From NCBI GenBank assembly GCA_016185185.1, contig JACPOD010000013.1, positions 1 through 64,000 of the forward strand: DNA of 64,000 nucleotides. The letters run 5' to 3'. Positions 61,035-64,000 of the stretch are shown here, one piece after another. The notes below the pieces were generated by a model. It saw only the letters and a list, made by a program, of their open reading frames with translations, did not search any database and was not told the origin of the DNA. The number at the start of each line of letters is the position of its first letter. Positions within the stretch are counted from its first letter, which is position 1. The stretch comes from Sphingobacteriales bacterium (GTDB taxonomy: Bacteria > Bacteroidota > Bacteroidia > Chitinophagales > Chitinophagaceae). Both the position numbers and the translations under genes were made by a program.

Positions 61035-61124
61035 AAATAATTTATAGTAATTTAATATACTTGCTTGCAGAAGTATTAAGCAGATGTGGTAGCTGCAAAA
61101 GTTTGGTAAAGTACAAAAGCACCG

Positions 61125-61160
61125 TCCCTTCCCTTCAGGGGAAGGGAAAGAGGGTTGGGG
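61125..61160. repeat. REP-like palindrome between thiolase and hisS
   Basis: CCCTTCCC-TTCA-GGGGAAGGG hairpin followed by AAAGAGGGTTGGGG, ending next to the hisS stop. Same architecture as 28739 and 44783. Confidence 0.65.
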
Positions 61161-62519
61161 TTAAAAATGGTATGATAGCAACTCATCAAACGAAACAGTC
61201 ACCTGCTCACCCTTAAAAAGATTCTTCACATTACAAGTACCATTCTCCAACTCTTTATTACCAATAATGACTGCATAAGGAATGTTTTTCTTCTCCGCAT
61301 ATTTAAACTGCTTGTCAAACTTCCCCTGTTCATGAAACAATTCGCACCGGATGTTTTTGTTGCGCAATTCTTGCATCAGTTCAAAAGCCTTTTTACTTTC
61401 CGCTTCTCCTAAATTAAAGAATAAAACCTGTGTGCCTGTATGCACATCGGCCGGAAATAATTTTAGTTCTTCCATCACATCATAAATCCTGTCAACGCCA
61501 AACGATATTCCTACTCCGGGAATATTTGGTACGCCAAACAAACCGGTTAAGTCATCGTAACGGCCACCACCACCGATGCTGCCCATTTGCACATTCAAAG
61601 CTTTTACTTCGTAAATGATGCCGGTGTAGTAGTTGAGGCCTCTTGCGAGGGTAAAATCGAGTTGACAGTTGACGGATGACGGATGACAGTTTTCAATTAC
61701 ATAGATTAATTCTTCAACTCCTTTTTTCCCTGCTTCATTATTGCCAAGCAATTCCTGTAAGCTTTTCAACTTTTCAACATTTGAACCACTGATAGAAAGG
61801 TATTTTTCAATCAGCACAATTTGCGCTGCATTTAATCCCCTTTGCGACAATTCCTCTTTTACTTTATCCAGTCCAATCTTGTCTAATTTATCAATGGCAA
61901 TAGTAATATCAATCATTTTATCAGCACCACCACATACCTCTGCAAGTGCAGTTAATATTTTACGACTGTTTATTTTTATTTCAACTTCAATACCTAATTT
62001 TTTAAAAACAGTTGCATAGATGTTAGTCAACTCCACTTCATTGATTAAAGAAATGCTTCCCACCACATCTGCATCGCACTGATAAAACTCCCGGTATCTT
62101 CCTTTCTGCGGCCGGTCTGCCCTCCACACAGGTTGCATTTGGTATCGCTTAAATGGAAAAGTAAGTTTTCCGTGATTCATTGCTACATATCGGGCAAAGG
62201 GGATAGTTAAATCATATTTCAATGCCCTTTCAGTAAGATTGGTATCATTTTTCCCGGCTAAAATATTTTCAAAGGCATTTTTTGCTTTATCAATATTTTT
62301 AGGATCGTTCAAACCATTGTTGAATATTTTAAAAATCAGTTTATCACCTTCCTCGCCATACTTGCCCATCAGTGTTTCAAGGTTTTCCATGGCAGGCGTT
62401 TCCAATGGCTCATAGCCATACAACTCAAATACATTTTTTATCGTTTGAAAAATGTATTGTCTTTTTCTAACTACTTCTGCCGAAAAATCTCTTGTGCCTT
62501 GCGGAATTCCTGGTTTCAT
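61161..62519 (-). CDS. hisS: Histidyl-tRNA synthetase
   Basis: HisRS charges tRNA-His. The 452-aa class II synthetase has motif 1 near GYEPLETPAMENLE, motif 2 WRADRPQKGRYREFYQCDAD, the histidine motifs LARGLNYYTGIIYEV and motif 3 GGGGRYDDLTGLFG..PGVGISFGVDRI, plus the anticodon-binding domain. An in-frame stretch ENCHPSSVNCQLDFTLARG is encoded by a short tandem repeat (61661-61690) absent from usual HisRS. The gene ends next to a REP-like palindrome. Confidence 0.96.
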   Translation of the reverse strand: MKPGIPQGTRDFSAEVVRKRQYIFQTIKNVFELYGYEPLETPAMENLETLMGKYGEEGDKLIFKIFNNGLNDPKNIDKAKNAFENILAGKNDTNLTERALKYDLTIPFARYVAMNHGKLTFPFKRYQMQPVWRADRPQKGRYREFYQCDADVVGSISLINEVELTNIYATVFKKLGIEVEIKINSRKILTALAEVCGGADKMIDITIAIDKLDKIGLDKVKEELSQRGLNAAQIVLIEKYLSISGSNVEKLKSLQELLGNNEAGKKGVEELIYVIENCHPSSVNCQLDFTLARGLNYYTGIIYEVKALNVQMGSIGGGGRYDDLTGLFGVPNIPGVGISFGVDRIYDVMEELKLFPADVHTGTQVLFFNLGEAESKKAFELMQELRNKNIRCELFHEQGKFDKQFKYAEKKNIPYAVIIGNKELENGTCNVKNLFKGEQVTVSFDELLSYHF

Positions 62520-62545
62520 TTTATGGTTACTTGTATCTGGTTTTA

Positions 62546-63025
62546 TTAACTGTTACTGTTGATTTTCACAACTACATGCTTATTGATGATAACATCACAG
62601 GCACTGTCAATCATTTTAAATACTTCATGATAGCCCTCTTCAGTTCCATACCATGGATCGGGTATAGCCCTGTTTTGGCCCGGGTAAACTTCGTTCAGCA
62701 GCAGATCAACTTTATTTTCATTCCAGTATTTACCACCAATTCTTTTTACATCAGTATAATTGCTGCTGTCCATTACATATATAAAATCAAACTGTTCAAA
62801 ATCTTCTTTCACAAATTGCCGGGCCTTTTGTTTACTGATGTCAATGCCATTGAGCTTTGCAACTTTCTGACTAAGTCTATGTGGTGGTTGTCCTGTATGA
62901 TAAGCTCCGGTGCCAGCACTTTCCACACTCCATGTTAACCCGGCCTGCCATGCTTTATGCTGTAATATTCCTTCTGCCAGCGGACTCCTGCAAATATTGC
63001 CAAGGCAGACCATCAGAATCTTCAT
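62546..63025 (-). CDS. Low molecular weight protein-tyrosine phosphatase
   Basis: A 159-aa phosphatase. The catalytic P-loop is VCLGNICRSPLAEGIL (Cys and Arg conserved) and the general-acid Asp lies in AIPDPWYGTEEGYHEVF. The length fits the LMW-PTP/arsenate reductase-type family. Targets may be tyrosine kinases of polysaccharide export or protein arginine phosphates; not known here. A TACTTTTG -7-like box lies at 63031-63038 (minus strand), six bases from the ATG, implying a very short leader. It is 26 bp upstream of hisS. Confidence 0.93.
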   Translation of the reverse strand: MKILMVCLGNICRSPLAEGILQHKAWQAGLTWSVESAGTGAYHTGQPPHRLSQKVAKLNGIDISKQKARQFVKEDFEQFDFIYVMDSSNYTDVKRIGGKYWNENKVDLLLNEVYPGQNRAIPDPWYGTEEGYHEVFKMIDSACDVIINKHVVVKINSNS

Positions 63026-63157
63026 GGCAACAAAAGTAATGGATAGCGGCGAGTCATGAGCTATGAGGTATGAGAAAATAACTCGTGGCTCGCCACCGGT
63101 AACTCACTGCTTTATGGAATTGTGCGAAGCGCTGCATCTGTATAATAAATTACAGCT

Positions 63158-63994
63158 ATGACAACCCAAAACATTTTAACCGCCGATGTACTCGACATTG
63201 TATTTGAAAACCGTAACAAAGCTTATGGAGCCTACACACTCCGTAAGTATTACGATAAACGATTGATGCAGTCGATTGGGATAATGTTGTTGATTGTTTC
63301 ATCAGTTATTTTATTGTCGTTTCGGTTTGGTAAAAAACCAGTGACGCATGATAATAATACAAAAGCTGAAGTAGTTATTAAAACATTTAATATAACTCCT
63401 GACGAAGTAAGGCAACCAGAAACTCCAATGGAAAAACAAGTAAAGCAAATAAAGCGGATTGAAACCATTAAGGCGACTGCGAATATTGTTATAGTTCCTG
63501 ATAATAAAGTATTGCCAAAAGATGTTGTCCCAACACAATCAGAAATGGAGCATAAGCTGATTAGTAATACAAATTCCAGTGGTGGTACATTTGACGGGCA
63601 GGCTACTAAACCAGGAAATGAAAATGATACTAAAAGTAGTGGAGATATAGCTGATGAAGAATCATTAGATCCTAAAAATGTAATTGATTTTGCAGATATT
63701 CCTCCATCCTATCCCGGAGGTATTGAAGCACTTCAGAATTTTCTTCTCCGCAACCTGCGTACACCAGATGAATTGGAAAGTGGTCAGGAGGCATCTGTAA
63801 AAGTAAAGTTTGTGGTTAACTACGATGGCGAAATGTATGGATACGATGTGGTACAAAGTGGTGGCGGCGCTTTTGATAATGAAGTAATACGGGTATTAAA
63901 GAAAATGCCCAAATGGAACCCCGGTAAATATAAAGGCCGGTCCGTATCGGTTTATTATGTAATACCAGTGAAATTTGAAGCAACTGAAGAATAA
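63158..63994 (+). CDS. Energy transducer TonB
   Basis: A 278-aa TonB-type protein that couples inner-membrane proton motive force to outer-membrane transport. The N-terminus VFENRNKAYGAYTLRKYYDK is typical of Bacteroidota TonB homologues, followed by one helix (about 38-55), a charged/Pro periplasmic linker and a TonB C-terminal domain (about 185-278; PSYPGGIEALQNFLLRNLRT, VKVKFVVNYDGEMYGYDVVQ, MPKWNPGKYKGRSVSVYYVIPV). No ExbB/D partner is visible before the window ends. Confidence 0.92.
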   Translation: MTTQNILTADVLDIVFENRNKAYGAYTLRKYYDKRLMQSIGIMLLIVSSVILLSFRFGKKPVTHDNNTKAEVVIKTFNITPDEVRQPETPMEKQVKQIKRIETIKATANIVIVPDNKVLPKDVVPTQSEMEHKLISNTNSSGGTFDGQATKPGNENDTKSSGDIADEESLDPKNVIDFADIPPSYPGGIEALQNFLLRNLRTPDELESGQEASVKVKFVVNYDGEMYGYDVVQSGGGAFDNEVIRVLKKMPKWNPGKYKGRSVSVYYVIPVKFEATEE

Positions 63995-64000
63995 AAATAA

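Noticed and set aside
1-64000. CRISPR array, IS element, phage genes or rRNA/tRNA
   Set aside because: No regularly spaced repeats, transposase, integrase or structural phage motifs, and no RNA genes were found by reading.

Overview
The window looks like chromosomal DNA of a Bacteroidota member, most likely a Chitinophagaceae-type bacterium. It is AT-rich with few Shine-Dalgarno sequences, and its promoters fit the Bacteroidota form TTTG-N19-TAnnTTTG. It carries a fused CcoNO oxidase subunit, a short sigma-70 without region 1.1, SprB repeats with a type IX secretion (T9SS) C-terminal domain, a two-component propeller kinase and a DUF5916 protein. I found no tRNA, rRNA, CRISPR array, insertion sequence or prophage.

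Layout. 1-2137: a DUF5916 outer-membrane/CBM9-like gene broken by three one-base deficits in A/T runs and cut by the window edge. 2250-7337: glycosyltransferase, polytopic membrane protein, ferredoxin-NADP-reductase-like flavoprotein, trmD and a lipoprotein. 7409-16446: a complete cbb3 oxidase locus (ccoI; ccoS-ccoNO-ccoQ-ccoP-ccoG-ccoH-SafE/TauE). 16598-19214: a PAS histidine kinase followed by a response regulator whose output is a Crp/Fnr module. 19336-28310: an uncharacterised protein, ric (di-iron repair), a clade II nos cluster (nosY-F-D-L, fasciclin lipoprotein, nosZ, cytochrome c) and a divergent Rrf2 regulator. 28307-34370: Hsp15-like protein, M20 dipeptidase, a small terminator-bounded transcript, Tat-type superoxide dismutase, an LptF/G permease and hypotheticals. 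34654-38107: rpoD, ffh, rpsP and rimM. 38193-45850: six-hairpin glycosidase, a toxin-antitoxin pair, HAD hydrolase, dinB and two pseudouridine synthases. 46099-58118: propeller sensor kinase, LuxR response regulator, a stand-alone LuxR HTH protein and a giant repeat-rich T9SS adhesin split by a frameshift. 58190-63994: rlmN, a second toxin-antitoxin pair, thiolase, hisS, a low-molecular-weight phosphatase and a TonB-type protein.

The most notable signal is a compact low-oxygen/N2O regulon. Four promoters (ccoS operon, ccoI, nosC-nosZ operon and an uncharacterised 139-aa gene) carry an FNR-like palindrome close to TTGATAAAAATCAG. In every case its centre lies exactly 58.5 bp from the downstream end of a TAnnTTTG-like -7 element. 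The obvious regulator candidate is the receiver-Crp fusion encoded in the middle of this region, which with its kinase resembles a shortened FixL-FixJ-FixK cascade. The genes would equip the cell to respire traces of O2 through cbb3 oxidase and N2O through NosZ, with copper delivery (CcoI, NosL, NosDFY) and nitrosative repair (Ric).

Other points include palindromes around a solo LuxR gene, REP-like hairpins at the 3' ends of several genes (one supplies the C-terminus of RluB), and short repeat tracts inside hisS and rluB. All calls come from reading the sequence; no database search was run.
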